From NCBI GenBank assembly GCA_958450365.1, contig CAUEEP010000920.1:831501-895500 (forward strand): a stretch of DNA of 64,000 bases, in the 5' to 3' direction. Numbering within the stretch: the stretch's first letter is position 1; every line of letters starts with the position of its first letter. The notes beneath the pieces were generated by a model that was not told the DNA's origin, searched no databases, and was given only the letters and a program-made list of their open reading frames with translations. Both the position numbers and the translations under genes were made by a program. This DNA comes from Mesorhabditis belari. Taxonomy: Eukaryota; Nematoda; Chromadorea; Rhabditida; Rhabditidae. This document shows, one piece after another, positions 20,125 to 31,569 of the stretch.

Positions 20125-23100
20125 ATGGCGTTCTTTACGTTCAACGGGGTGACGAAAAAGCTGAAAGTGGCGGCGGTGAAACCGGCGGTGCTCTCGACGG
20201 TGTTCAAACTCGAGCCCGACTCGATCGTGATCACCGACGACGACGAGGGAGAAGTGCATCTGGCCGATGGGGCTCGATTCGATCCACCCCTCATCGACGG
20301 GCATCGATACAGTGTTTGCATTTTAGCCTTTTCTAAATTTAACAGCTTACTGCATTTGCTTACCTCAAAATATACAATCAGCTTTAGTAGAGAACGAAGT
20401 TCACAAATTAACTTTGGTTAATCATGATTTCAATGAAGGTCTGGATAGTAGATATAGTTTCGAAGGTGGGTTCGATCCATCGGATCGGATCAGACCAGAT
20501 GTATTCGATAAGCGAATTATCGGGTCTATAAAACCGCAAGTTTTGGAGATTTTCTGAATCGAATATATCTGATATCTCATTGACCAGATTCACCGGAACG
20601 GATCGGATTGCAATGGTAATCTTCTCTTTAGGTGGACGGGGCCGAGCTGGCTTCGGTTGTGGCTCAGAGAACGGCGGAGATGGAGCGACAAGCGGCCGCC
20701 GATCGATTAGCCGCTGCCAATCAAATGGCCATCTATGGACGCGAGAGGGATGTGGCCGGGATCAAGGGACAACAAAGAGATGTGGGTAGTTGATTATATT
20801 AAAGTTTGTTCAGCTCGGGCGTTCATAAGTTCGTCTAGTTCGTTCACTTCAGTGCACGGACTTTCAACTTCCGACAACTAGAAAGTGCTCCTTAGAAAAT
20901 CCGTGCAGACCAAAGTTTGCGTTTACTCTGAAAACAAGTGGATCTCCTAGAGTTTTGACTTGTGATCATTAGCTGCCACAACCCTGGTAAATGCTAAATA
21001 TTTTGTGAAGAAGTTTTTGAGCACACTTCATACGTGGCTTTTCTCTTTACGGTTTTCTTTCTTGAAGATGAAATCTTGTTGTTACCACTAAACTTTTCAG
21101 AACAGCTATCGGTTAATTTGGAAGCCGTAACAGTTTAGGAAATTGCTTTGAAAAAATACCTTGCGGACCTCATAACTTTTTTCAGAAAATATATTTTTGT
21201 GTCAACCTGACCCACCTAGTGCATAATTTCATGCTCAGACTCAAATCTGAAAACAGATCCGAGAAATATTGACTCTAGAAAAAGTTATGGGGTCAGCTAT
21301 CAAATTTTCGGGATTTTGATAAGGGATCGTTTGAAGTTCCTTTCAGAATCTGATCACCGTCTTGATCTCAACGACGAGCGATCTGGACCAGAGTGTCGGA
21401 ATGTTGTACAATGCTCCTCAGGCTGTGGTCCTTGTCGAAGCTCTTGCTATCTTAGCCGCTGCGGCCCCTGATCCATCGCTTGTCAGTGAAAACATGCCCG
21501 CCGAAAAGTTCACAAGACTCAAGACACCATCGTCTTTCAAGGTGGATTTTTGAATTATGATAGGTCAAAATCACCATTGATTAGGCTTCGCTGTACCAAG
21601 TGGCCTCGTCAATGTGCAACGCTTTCCGGACGGCCGACGTCTCGATGATGACCATCAAGGCGAAACTGGTGGATTTGCCCGATGACTTCGTGTCGACACT
21701 GGAAGTGATTGGAGAGGTATTGAATGAATATTTGAAAATTTATATGAAACATATGTGCACTAATAGATGTGCATTTAAAAAGCAATTAAACATGGACATT
21801 TATAAAAAAGGCTACACTATTCTTTCAAATATAAAAATGTTTTCCTGAAATAGCGAGCAGCAGATAGAATACCAGTAAAAAAATTATAACTTTCATAATG
21901 TTTACTTTGAATACAGATTCACGAACCAAATTTACAGAATGATGATGTCGCTACTCAGAAGATCCTCAAGCGGACCACCGGTCGAATCGCCGAAGCGTCG
22001 AAGAAATGCGTGGAAATGGCCAAAAAGTCGAGTGAGACATTTCGCGAGACCATCGATGTTATCGACGAGCTATGCCAAGCCGCTATTGTCGCAAAGGGAA
22101 CCAATGAGGCGGCTTTGACGGAATGGAAGAAACTGAAAGTGGACTTGGATCAACGAAAACAAGCACTGCAAATATCCGAACAAGACCTCCGACAACAGCA
22201 CGAGGAGAGAAAAGAGCGAGCAAAGGAGGCTCTTCAAGAGTACAAGGTGGGTGCTGTATGCTAGATATGAACATTACAGAGTAAGTGCCCGGAATTCTTG
22301 TTTTGCACAGGATAATTTTGAAATGCAACAAGAATCGATTGCCTAGGTGTACCGGTTACGTGATTACTACTGTAGTTGCTGTTTTTGGATTAACTAAGCC
22401 TACAAGCAGCTTTTCCAAAGTTTAGTAAAACAAGGAAGATGGTTTAGGATCAGGTGGCAAACAGTGGCAATGTGGGAAAGATGTTCTTGGCGTTTACGTG
22501 TGATGGAATCATGGATACGGTGAAAGCGGCCGTCTCATTGCCGGGGAAAGCCCTCGAGATATTGGGGGAGAAACTTCCGAAGTTGCCCGGCACCGAGAAG
22601 TGCTCACCCACAATGCGATATGCTATGGTTCGTGTTACTTTTCGTGGAGTATATTTTGGTAACCCAAACCCAGATAAAGTAGATACAAAGGTTAATATAC
22701 ATATAGTCAAGTTTAGTTGCTCATTAGTAGACTTGGTTTACGGACCAGCTCCGTCTCGGGCTGGTTCGGCTCAATAAGATCCATTCAGACAGACAGCCAC
22801 GACTGAAACGTAGTGCTGCTGGAAGAAGCCTTTTTGGACTTTTTGTCACTGGTTATGCCAACACACGAAAATAAAGCCTTTGTTAACTGACAATAATCAA
22901 ACAAAGTCAAATGCTTTTGATTGGCTCAAGTGGGCGCCCCGCACCCAAAAACGAAGTTTATGCTTAGCCTTACAAAAAGTGCTTTGTTTCTCTTACTATT
23001 ACTACATTTTAAAGTCATCTAATTTCTGAGTTCTAACTTGTAAAGAACTCTTTTAGGAGTGGAGCCTGTTGCAAATGCTGGAGCAGATCATCGGGGATTT

Positions 23101-25238
23101 GGCGCATCCCGGGGAAATGGGCGAAGAAACGGTGAAGGACTATATCCTTTCGTTGAAAGACTCGGAGAGGTACTCCCCGTTGACCGATGACGGCAAGGAA
23201 ATCTATCGAAAAGCCAAGAAAGTCCGCGAATTTCTTGAGAAGGAACATCAAAAGCTGAAAGATTGTGGATTGAAACCAAGAATTGATGAACTAAGGGTTT
23301 CAGTTGGGAATGTGATTGTGGCAGCAAAAAGCGTTCGAGAGGATCGACAAAAGGCGAAGGATGAGAAAACGGCTGCCCAGCTATCATTTGCTGAAAAGCT
23401 CGTTCAAGCCGAAACGGTGAGTGGTTGGAAAGAAGAAATTGATATTTGAAGATTATATTAGGCCAAGTTATTTGACAATTAATGGAGACAGTTTATGCCA
23501 TTTTTCCATCTTTTCAGTCTAAGATTATTTCCAGGATCAAATTCGAATGAGCCAATCGTATTACACCGAGGAGAGCCAAAAGGAGGAGAAACTCCGCAAA
23601 GAGCTCAAAGAGACGACAATGGAACTGTCGGGAATTTTGGGGAAACTGAAGAATTTGGATCTGGAGAAGGTCGATCTAGACGATATCATCAGCTATCTTC
23701 AAGATGGAATTCAGTACTTGGGAAAGGTTTGCTAATATCTCAGCAAAAATCAAATGAAATCAAACAGTTTTTAGGTGAAAGAGAATTGGAACGAGCTGAC
23801 TAACTTCTTCGATGCAATCCTGATTTTGGTGGAAACGAATCTGAAGGACAACATTGACTCTTTTCTGCAAGAGGCTCAGGTACAGTAGGAATTGAATTAA
23901 AAACTATGTTTGATTGGATACGACAGACATCTTTCTAAAAAACTAAAAACCAATGTTGCAGTCGAATCATATTCAAATCTGAAATTCCAGGACCCGGCGT
24001 CTAGAGGTCGCATGTTGCGAAGTGCGCTGAAGGCGACCGGTTACTGTATCCAAGCGGGCAATTGTGCCCAGATCTACACACAAGTCTCCAGCCAATATGT
24101 CATGCCGACAATCAACGGAGTCGGAAAGCAATTCGCTCTGACAAACGCCGAAGCTAAAGTGAGTTCGAGTTTTTTTTTGAGTTCCAACTTTACGCGCTTG
24201 TATCTCCAAAATCACAAAACCAATTTCGACAAATTTGGTATCATTTTGTTGGAAAAGACGTGAATTTACTTAAAATAAAGTTACATTTGAGAAAGGGCAA
24301 TTTGTTCTACAAAATTTCGATATGATCGGATTCGGACGCCTCAAAAAATGTTGTGAAATTCGAACGTCCGAATCCGACCACATCGAAATTTTGTAGAAAA
24401 AAAGAGCTCTTTCTCAGATGTAACTTTATTTTAGGAAAGTTCACGTCTTTTCCAACAAAATGAGCTATGGTACATGTTATTTGACAAATGTTTAGGTTAC
24501 TAAAAAGGAGTCACAAAAACAGTCCTTTTTGAAGGTTTTTTGTTAAAAATTTTTTAGCCTCTTAATAAAATAAAAAGATATATACGTCATTTTGTACAGC
24601 AAAAATTTATGCATCAATTGATACCAGAACCATGAAAAAATATCAATCCTGCGCGTTTTACAGGAATGTGGCCGGATCCGGACGCCTGGTCTGATTCGGA
24701 CATAACATATAGTATACATACATGATTTCGGGCAGGGCTCGGTTGCATCCGATGGGTCGGACCCACCGGATTGGCTCGGATCGGATGTATTAAATAAACC
24801 GATCAGATTAGTTCAGATAGAGGCTCAAATTTTCTTCAAAAAACAACGCATATTTTGGAAAACTTTTGAATCGGATAAGATCAGATATATTCAATGCTCA
24901 GGCCCGTCGGACTTATGCGAACTTATCGGATCGAATCAGATTCATTTGATGGTCAATTTTACCTGATCAGATATATCCGACACGATAACCATCAACTTCT
25001 TACAATTCCAACATGATCCACGTTCTTTGTCTTCTTCATCAACGTAAAGAGTTCTTTTCAGGCAAAGAAGGGCGATATCGAGAACATGCTCAACGCGTCG
25101 GTGCTCGGTGTGCAAACTTTAATCGAAAACGAGCGAAAGAATTTCAACGAAAGATTCAAGGACCAAATGATCGGATATGCGGATAGCTATGCGAATTGCA
25201 TCACCGATCGACCCGTTCAACAAGCCATTGGAAAATAA
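20125..25238 (+). CDS. Operon gene 1, copy A: long helical coiled-coil protein of unknown family
   Basis: Eleven exons join in phase 0 to about 725 residues: 20125-20313, 20632-20781, 21347-21541, 21585-21716, 21917-22246, 22448-22627, 23057-23416, 23535-23726, 23775-23879, 23991-24158, 25062-25238. A trans-splice acceptor (TTGGTTCAG) ends at 20088, 36 bases before the ATG. Exon 1 is a beta-like acidic head (about residues 1-63); exon 3 holds an Ala/Leu-rich segment; exons 5, 7 and 8 are charged coiled coil; exon 6 has Pro and Gly between helices; exons 10-11 are helical with Cys. No catalytic motif or signal peptide is seen. AATAAA follows the stop at about 25269. It is probably cotranscribed with gene 2. 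I do not recognise the family. Confidence 0.72.
24269..24437. repeat. Long hairpin in intron 10 of gene 1
   Basis: AAATAAAGTTACATTTGAGA near 24274 pairs with its complement near 24418-24437, and GATCGGATTCGGACG pairs with CGTCCGAATCCGA. The stem is about 75 bases. Copies occur at about 35409-35575 and 47540-47705. Confidence 0.75.
24735..24985. repeat. GATCGGAT-rich intronic repeat
   Basis: Irregular repeats of GGATCGGAT, CAGATATATC and CCGATACG type fill this part of intron 10. Relatives lie at 20462-20605, 32630-32858, 35870-36130, 43780-44012 and 48030-48290, all inside gene 1 introns. The family is unknown to me. Confidence 0.6.
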
Positions 25239-25371
25239 GAATATCTCTTGTTTCTGTGATGTTTATAAAATAAATTGATTTTTCTTGAGTTGGTTTTGTA
25301 TTTTGAAGATTTTGAATATCTTTGTATCTATCAAAACTTATGGCTCTTTTATGTTTAACTTTGGTTTCAGT
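25239..25371 (+). promoter_or_regulatory. Intercistronic region of operon A
   Basis: Between the gene 1 stop and the gene 2 ATG lie 133 bases. They hold an AATAAA at about 25269 and a TTGGTTTCAG acceptor that ends one base before the ATG. This spacing is typical of nematode operons whose downstream gene is trans-spliced. Block C has the same arrangement at 48505-48668. Confidence 0.7.
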
Positions 25372-27841
25372 ATGGCTCTGGCTCAGACGCTCAAAACTCG
25401 ATACGCCGAGCAAAAAGAGGAAATCGAGCAAGTTTATCGAAGTTTCAAGGGGGTTCGTTTTCGGATTCAATAAGTTGCAAACTCTATCATGTTATTGTAT
25501 AAGAAGTGAGAAGTACACGTGTAAAATATTAAAAATAGTAAATGCTTTTGGTCAGTACAAGTTTACTCTCCAAATTTAGTGGCTTTTTGATAATTATAGA
25601 TTGAGGCAAAATATTTGAATAAATGGGATTTCTTTTATTGAAAAAACTTTATAAAATCATCCTGCATTTACAGGTGTTGATGAAACTGAAGAACATGTGC
25701 AGCGATGATGCGCGAATCATCCGTGAAATCAAAGACATGCATCAACAGCTCACCATCAAATATAAAAAGATCGACTTGTTCGACGTCGAGGTCCGAAAAC
25801 TTAACCAGAGTCTTCTCAAAACGCAAACCGATTGTGAAAGAGATATCCAAAGATGCGAGAAGGATCAACAGGCGTATCAAAAGAAATTCGATTCACGCAA
25901 GGACAATATGCGAGCAGCGGAAAGGAAAAAGAATGAGGTGAAAAAAGGACAGAAAACACCCCTTTGTATAGATATATTCAAAAATCTCTGATAAAAACAG
26001 CGGAAATGAATAGCTTTTAATATCAAAAGTAAAGTGAAGTAATGCTAGAAATATGCATTATTAGAACCTCGTATGTATAATATTATAAGAGAGAGAGTAT
26101 GTCTATGTGTCTGTCTGTTATGCGATTTTAGAAAAAAACGCTTGAGCCGATCGAACTGAAAGTTTGACATTATAAACCTAACTTTTTACGTAGTTTCATA
26201 AAATCTTATAAAATTTGACACATAATTTGACCGTTTTTCGTAAAAACGAAATTAAAGAATACCGCGTGGCTGAGTGGTGGTGCGTCCCGGCGTCCGATCT
26301 GCCAAGTTGAGCAACGTTGGGCTCGGTTAGTCTCGGATTCGATCCCAGCCCAATGCAATCTTTTTTCCTTTCTTTGTTTTTACACTTTTTGAGTGAGAAA
26401 GGTTACGGGTTCGATTCCTCTATGGGTAAAGTCTCAAAGTATAATATAGTTCTGCCATTTGAAGTAAAAAAATTAAAAAGTAAAAATTGAGTGGCACTAC
26501 GGGGGGAGGAGGGCTGAACTAGGTCGTGTGAGCCGTGGACAAGCGCACTCCCGACTGCACCACGACGACAAAAACTATGGGTCATCCCCAAAACATTCAA
26601 CCAGAATGATTAGGTTTGAATCCGACACGAATTCACACTGAATTCTTTGACGGATAAGCTAATAAGATTTGTTTCAGTTACGCGACGAGCAACTCGAAGA
26701 GGAGGAGATACTGCGACAGCTACAAAGGAAAAACGAGCGTCACGACGAGGATACGAAGAATTGTGTGAACGTACAGGGGGGACTGGCCGGAGCAATGGCC
26801 GGATTGGGGGCACTTGGTTGGTTATCGGAAATGGATAGCTGTAGGCAATTTTTCGGATCACTTTTTTCTCTCTTTTCATTCCTATAACTAACTTTTAGCT
26901 GTGATCTTCCCGCCAGTCGGTGTGCCGGCACTGATCGCTGCTGGTGGAACGGCTGCCGGCGGTCTGACCGCTGGCGTGATCGGCATCATCGAACAAGCGC
27001 AAAAGGCCTCACAAGAGAAGTTGAACAGTCTCCGGGAGAACATTTCAAATGTTGGTAGACATCTTGATCAGCTCAAAAGTGAGTTTTCAATGTCGCCTAG
27101 ACGATGCAGTTGAATAAAATGTCGATCAGATTCGGGCCTTTTTAATTCTGTACCTTTTACAGTATGTATCAGCCGATTACGCCTTTTTCTATAGCATTTA
27201 GTCCAAAAATAGTTGCTCTGAAAGCAAGAATTTCAGAAGAGATCAAAAAGGATGAGGAATGGGTACAATGGTACTGGAAGCAGATCGACGAAGCAAATAA
27301 AGAGTTGGACAAGGCAAGGAGGCATATCGCCAAGTGCAGAATGATGCAAGAGAATGGGAACATTTGGGTGGAACAGCTTGGCGCTTGGATCGACTTTCTG
27401 ATAAGAATTACCCCGGAGGCCGAGCGGATTCAGGGGAACATTGGCGGGAATCCGAGGTCCCTTCAACGGTCCATCGACGATTTCAAAGGGCAATTTAATG
27501 GAGAGTTGAAGACACGAATCGATGGCTGTGCGAGGATTTTGGCGATAAAGAACCGGGCAGCGAATAGATATAGTGAATCTTCTAGTGAGAATTCCAGCGA
27601 GGACACTGATTCTAGTGATAATTCTGAGATTGATTCAAATTCTTCTAATAGTTCTCAGCCCGATTCTAGTGATAGTTCCAGTGGTACCGATTCTAGTACT
27701 TCTTCTAGTGCAAGTTCTAGTAATTCTAGTGATACTTCTGACGATTCCCGTGATGATTCTAGTCAATCTTCTTTCTGTTTCTGTGTTTCTTCCTGTGGAA
27801 GCTCAGATGATTCCAATGATAGCTCTAGTGGCGAAGAATAG
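25372..27841 (+). CDS. Operon gene 2, copy A: coiled coil with hydrophobic hairpin and Ser-rich tail
   Basis: Five exons join in phase to about 430 residues: 25372-25452, 25674-25937, 26678-26816, 26899-27078, 27213-27841. Residues about 1-135 are charged coiled coil. Exon 3's end and exon 4's start make a Gly/Ala-rich pair of hydrophobic segments around VIFPPVGVPAL. Helical arms follow to about residue 335. Copy A alone then continues with about 95 residues of Ser, Asp and Asn. Helical arms around one hydrophobic hairpin recall alpha-pore-forming proteins of the ClyA/HBL type; this is a resemblance in layout only. A SINE pair lies in intron 2. The exon 5 acceptor (CCAAAAATAG) is weak but conserved in B and C. 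Confidence 0.68.
26261..26360 (+). repeat. Chimeric tRNA/5S rRNA SINE (block A)
   Basis: A tRNA-like start (CGCGTGGCTGAGTGG) is followed at 26290-26330 by GTCCGATCT-CCAAGTTGAGCAACGTTGGG. This closely follows the 5S rRNA internal promoter region as I know it from C. elegans. A tRNA-type B box (GGATTCGATCC, 26335-26345) and a T-rich tail follow. Copies lie at 36528-36625 and 49557-49660. Confidence 0.7.
26484..26575 (-). repeat. tRNA-derived SINE head, minus strand (block A)
   Basis: On the minus strand GTCGTCGTGGTGCAGTCGGG leads into an A-box-like and then a B-box-like stretch (TAGTTCAGCCC). Copies sit at 36940-37025 and 50068-50155. All lie in gene 2 intron 2. Confidence 0.6.
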
Positions 27842-27976
27842 CGAAAATGGTTTAGTTTTTCAGATTTATACATAGTTTTTTGCCATAGGACCATTCTTTC
27901 TGTAGTTTTTTGATTAAACCCTTGTCAACGACATCAACTTGGCTTTGCTCAATAAAAATTTTAAAATTAAAAATTG

Positions 27977-28236
27977 TCGATTAAACCACGAGTTCTTTGC
28001 CGTTCAATGTCAATTAAATCATTGGGATGTTTTTGTTATAGTTACTTGGCGAACTGCTTATCAATCGTCTCAATTTCTCGGCGATGATCCGTTATACGTC
28101 AAACAGTGAGAATTTGAAGTTGGTGATGATTACTCTTCATAGAAACTGACAAATCACTTCAGGCGAAACTCTCCTAAACAAGACGGGCTACCAAGAAGAA
28201 ATCCAATGTATCGATGACGAGGATGCCGTGATATGA
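27977..28236 (+). pseudogene. Junction fragment: MO25 exon 6 piece joined to last irk exon copy
   Basis: 27977-28125 matches MO25 intron 5 and the first part of exon 6 (compare 53635-53785). At GTTGGTGATGA it passes directly into irk DNA, whose last exon is copied at 28163-28236 with one Lys codon changed to Glu. Neither piece can work here. The junction marks the start of block B. Confidence 0.85.
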
Positions 28237-28918
28237 AAAACATCTTATAGTTTTTGATCTCTAATTTAAACCTCTACCTATTTGTTAATCTCTAAGCCTC
28301 GATCTCATTACCGTATTCCCTCCACTTTAGAAAATATGGGTCACTTTTGTCAATGTGCTGATCTCACTCGTTATTTTTGGATCTTTTGAAAGTTTTTACG
28401 GGTATTTTCACAATAAGCTTTCTTATTTTGTGTGCATAAATTTAACACTCGAATAAAAACTTATTGAATCTAAAAAAATTGAATATAAAAATTTGCATTT
28501 AACAAATAAACCCAAAAAGGCTTCAATTTTCTCTTCATACACAAAAATCAGACTACGAAAGATGCTCGGGCTTCGCTTGCCTGGTAAATTTTTATTATTT
28601 TAACTTGCTACTTGACATTTTATGCTTGCAAAACGCTATAAAAAGTAGAGAAAATCAGAAGTTATTTGCCTGTTTTTATACATTTCGGGTGCCCCGCCCC
28701 TCTCATGTTTTTATAGCTTGTTGTTAAAAATTGTTGAAATTGTTAAAAGTTCATCGTTGCGCAACTGAATATCCGCTACAGTTTTGGGTATATAACCCTT
28801 TCCAGAGAAAAACTTTTCATTTCGCTTTGATGCACTCGTGCAGATTACGCTTTTTTAGACTTGTTTTTGAATTTTTAAAACTTTACCACTGTTTATAATG
28901 TTTTTACTTTCAGCTACG

Positions 28919-30871
28919 ATGAAATTGTTTGGTCGCTCGACGAAGACGCCACCTGAGATGGCGAAAGGACTCAAAGATGCTCTTCTTTTGATTGAAGTCG
29001 ACAAAGAGAAGGATCGACGACGGAGAATTGAAGATGCCGGGAAACACCTGATGGCAATCAAAATGATGATTCAAAGCAATGAAGGACAGGAATCTGCAAT
29101 TGAAATGGTAAGGGTTTTGGTGCTTCATGAGGCTGTGGTGGAATCGCCTATTCTAGTGTGGCTGCGTTATCCAATCTATTAGGTTGTTCGGATATAAACG
29201 AGCGTTTTAGTAGTCGACAAAGTTTACCTTAAAAACAGAAACAACACAGTTTAATCCAAAGTATATTCACCATTATGATTGATTGCTTCTTGCCATCTTT
29301 TGCGCAAAGGATTGATGCCGCTCTTGAAAAACTCAGCCGGCTGTGACTCGAAAAACTTGGCGACCCAATTTTGGACATCTTCACGGTTTTTGAATTTCTC
29401 ATTGGCCAAAAAGTTTTGAATCGACCGGAATCAATGGTAATCGGAGGGAGCCAAATCGGGAGCATACGGCGGATGTGGTAAAACCTCCCATCCTAGATTC
29501 TCCAGTTTTTGCTGAGTCATCTTTGCAACGTGAGGTCTAGCGTTGTCATGGATGAACTTTATCTTTGATGTGTCTACTCCGTGACGAATGAGAACTTCAT
29601 TGACCCGATCAAGTTGCTGTTTGTAGAGGTCGGATGTGACTGTTTGGCCGGTTTGTAGAAGCTCGAAATACACGAGGAGCTTGTTATTCCACCATACTGA
29701 GAGCATGATCTTTTTCCCATGAATGTCCGGTTTCACGGTCGGATATGGCCGTTCTCCTGGTCCTAGTCATTTCCGTTTTCGAATAGTATTATCGAAATGG
29801 ATCCACTTCTCATCTCCAGTAACGAGAGAATCAAAAAAAGCCATGATATTTAGCGTGGCGGATGAGGATTTCGACAATAGCGACCCGTGAAGCCTTGTTT
29901 GCACTGCTTAACTCGTGAGGAAGCCATTTCCTGCATCTGATCGTCTTTCCAATGGCGTGGTGATGTTCATCAATAGTAGAATTTGAACATAGAAACTGTT
30001 TAGCAAGTTCACGCGTCGTTTGACATGGATCCGATTCGATTGCAGCCCTCAAAAGATCGCTGTCTACCGCTTGAGGTCGACGAAAGTGTTCATCATCCTC
30101 GAGACTTTCATCACCATTCCGAAAGCGTTGGAATCAGGCTCGGCATCGGCTTTCGGACAATACATTATTCCCAAAGGCTTTGACCAAATCTCGATGGGAT
30201 TCTGTTTTGCCCAGTTTGAAATCGTAAAGTAGGCTTATTGATAAGTAAAGTAGACGCGAACGTGATATATTTGAAGTCGATCATCTAAAGAAAAAAGAAA
30301 AGCAAGAAAAAAGATCTTCAATATAAGAAATTATCCGTTTAAAAAGATTTCAAATGTACACAAGATAACGTACTTTTAAATACAGAAAGACATGTTTTAA
30401 AAGTTTCTCTCACAACAATAAGTTTAGCAACGCTTGTTTAAATCCGAACAACCTAATACATCCCGTCCAACCATTGTTTTACTGAAACAGCAGCTAAACT
30501 GAGAAAAAAGTGGGCCTGATGTAAAAGTTTTTTTTTCCTCAGAATTGATTAGCCCAATCAAACCTCTTGAAACTGACTTGAAACTGACTTGAATTGAAAG
30601 CTCGATTTTGAAAGCCGCAAGGATGCGGTTCTGATTATCGGATCGATGTTACGCCAACAGGTACTTGCATTCTTTATTCGATGTTGGTTTTTATTTAGCA
30701 CGGAGTTCGCTGGCCCATGGCCGAACATTTGGCCGAGTGTCCCGAGGTGTTCGATCATCTCGTTAACTGGTGAGTAGTTTTTGATTCAGTGCAGTTACCG
30801 TTTATACTGAAGAAAACAAGCACATGACGAGTTTTTTAGTTACGAAAGTAGTGAGCTGTGTTCGGCTGTTG
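28919..30871 (+). pseudogene. MO25 copy B1, fragmented
   Basis: Exon 1 (28919-29107) is intact. After the mariner come about 140 bases of unknown origin, then exon 2 without its first half (to 30660), exon 3 (30699-30769) and half of exon 4 (30840-30871). This breaks off into the promoter side of another MO25 exon 1. Confidence 0.85.
29179..30456 (-). mobile_element. mariner transposon, 1278 bp, in block B
   Basis: It is nearly identical to the copy at 16484-17779, with the same left flank and the same internal stop codons. The right flank after TA is different and does not match the empty site. It was therefore copied with the block, and the DNA next to its right end was later lost. Confidence 0.9.
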
Positions 30872-30942
30872 GACTTTTTTAGACTTGTTTTTGAATTTTT
30901 TAAACTTTACCACTGTTTATAATGTTTTTACTTTCAGCTACG

Positions 30943-31131
30943 ATGAAATTGTTTGGTCGCTCGACGAAGACGCCACCGGAGATGGCGAAAGGACTCAAAG
31001 ACGCTCTTCTTTTGATTGAAGTCGACAAAGAGAAGGATCGACGACGGGGAATTGAAGATGCCGGAAAACACCTGATGGCAATCAAAATGATGATTCAAAG
31101 CAATGAAGGACAGGAATCTGCAATTGAAATG
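30943..31131 (+). pseudogene. MO25 copy B2: exon 1 only
   Basis: It is a second exon 1 of MO25 (63 codons) behind the same TTTCAG acceptor, without a mariner. The following sequence matches the intron up to about 31465, where it jumps to Tudor exon 4 DNA. No other MO25 exon follows. Confidence 0.8.
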
Positions 31132-31469
31132 GTAAGGGTTTTGGTGCTTTATGATGCTGTGGTGGAATCACCTATTCTAGTGTGGCTGAGTTATCCAATC
31201 TAGTAATCAACAAATTGGGCAAGAATGCGTCTGGAGGTACTCGTTAGGTTTAGAACTAGACGCCATTCTTTGTTGAGCAAAATTTGGTTGCAAATGTTTA
31301 AATAGGGATTGTTCAAACTTTACTTACATATGACTTTGTGTTGCAAAGTGCCATCTCCAAACGATCCGCAGCACTTTATTAATTTAGCTTTGCATGCATA
31401 TCGGCACCTATGTTGAGTTAGTATAGAGATGGGGAAAATGTAACTGCAATCAATGCTACACATCAATGA

Positions 31470-31566
31470 TGAGGGACGACTGCAATGGGTCAATCCAATC
31501 TGAATTTTAGGTTGTGGCCATCAAAAGCACAAAGAAAAGATTATTAGCTGGTGTAAAAGAAAAATG
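31470..31566 (+). pseudogene. Tudor gene remnant, block B
   Basis: About 32 bases of Tudor exon 4 (GATGAGGGACGACTGCAATG) join directly to the start of exon 7 and the unrelated tail with its stop, as in blocks A and C. The exons between are deleted. Confidence 0.75.
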
Positions 31567-31569
31567 ACT

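Larger units (their letters stand above)
15166..27976. repeat. Duplicated block A
   Basis: The block starts within the last intron of irk and contains the last irk exon, a damaged MO25 gene with a mariner, a Tudor gene fragment and operon copy A. The sequence from 15166 recurs at 28126, from about 15310 at 38470, and again at 51565. Block D shows the same MO25 region intact, so blocks A-C are derived, rearranged copies. Confidence 0.85.

Noticed and set aside
19980..20336. An Arg/Gly-rich frame over gene 1 exon 1
   Set aside because: It is a shadow of exon 1 in another frame. The chosen frame continues in phase through ten further exons and is kept in three copies.
27573..27875. A Val/Leu/Ile-rich 100-residue frame that looks like a membrane protein
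   Set aside because: It is the shifted frame of the Ser/Asp codon repeat in the gene 2 tail.
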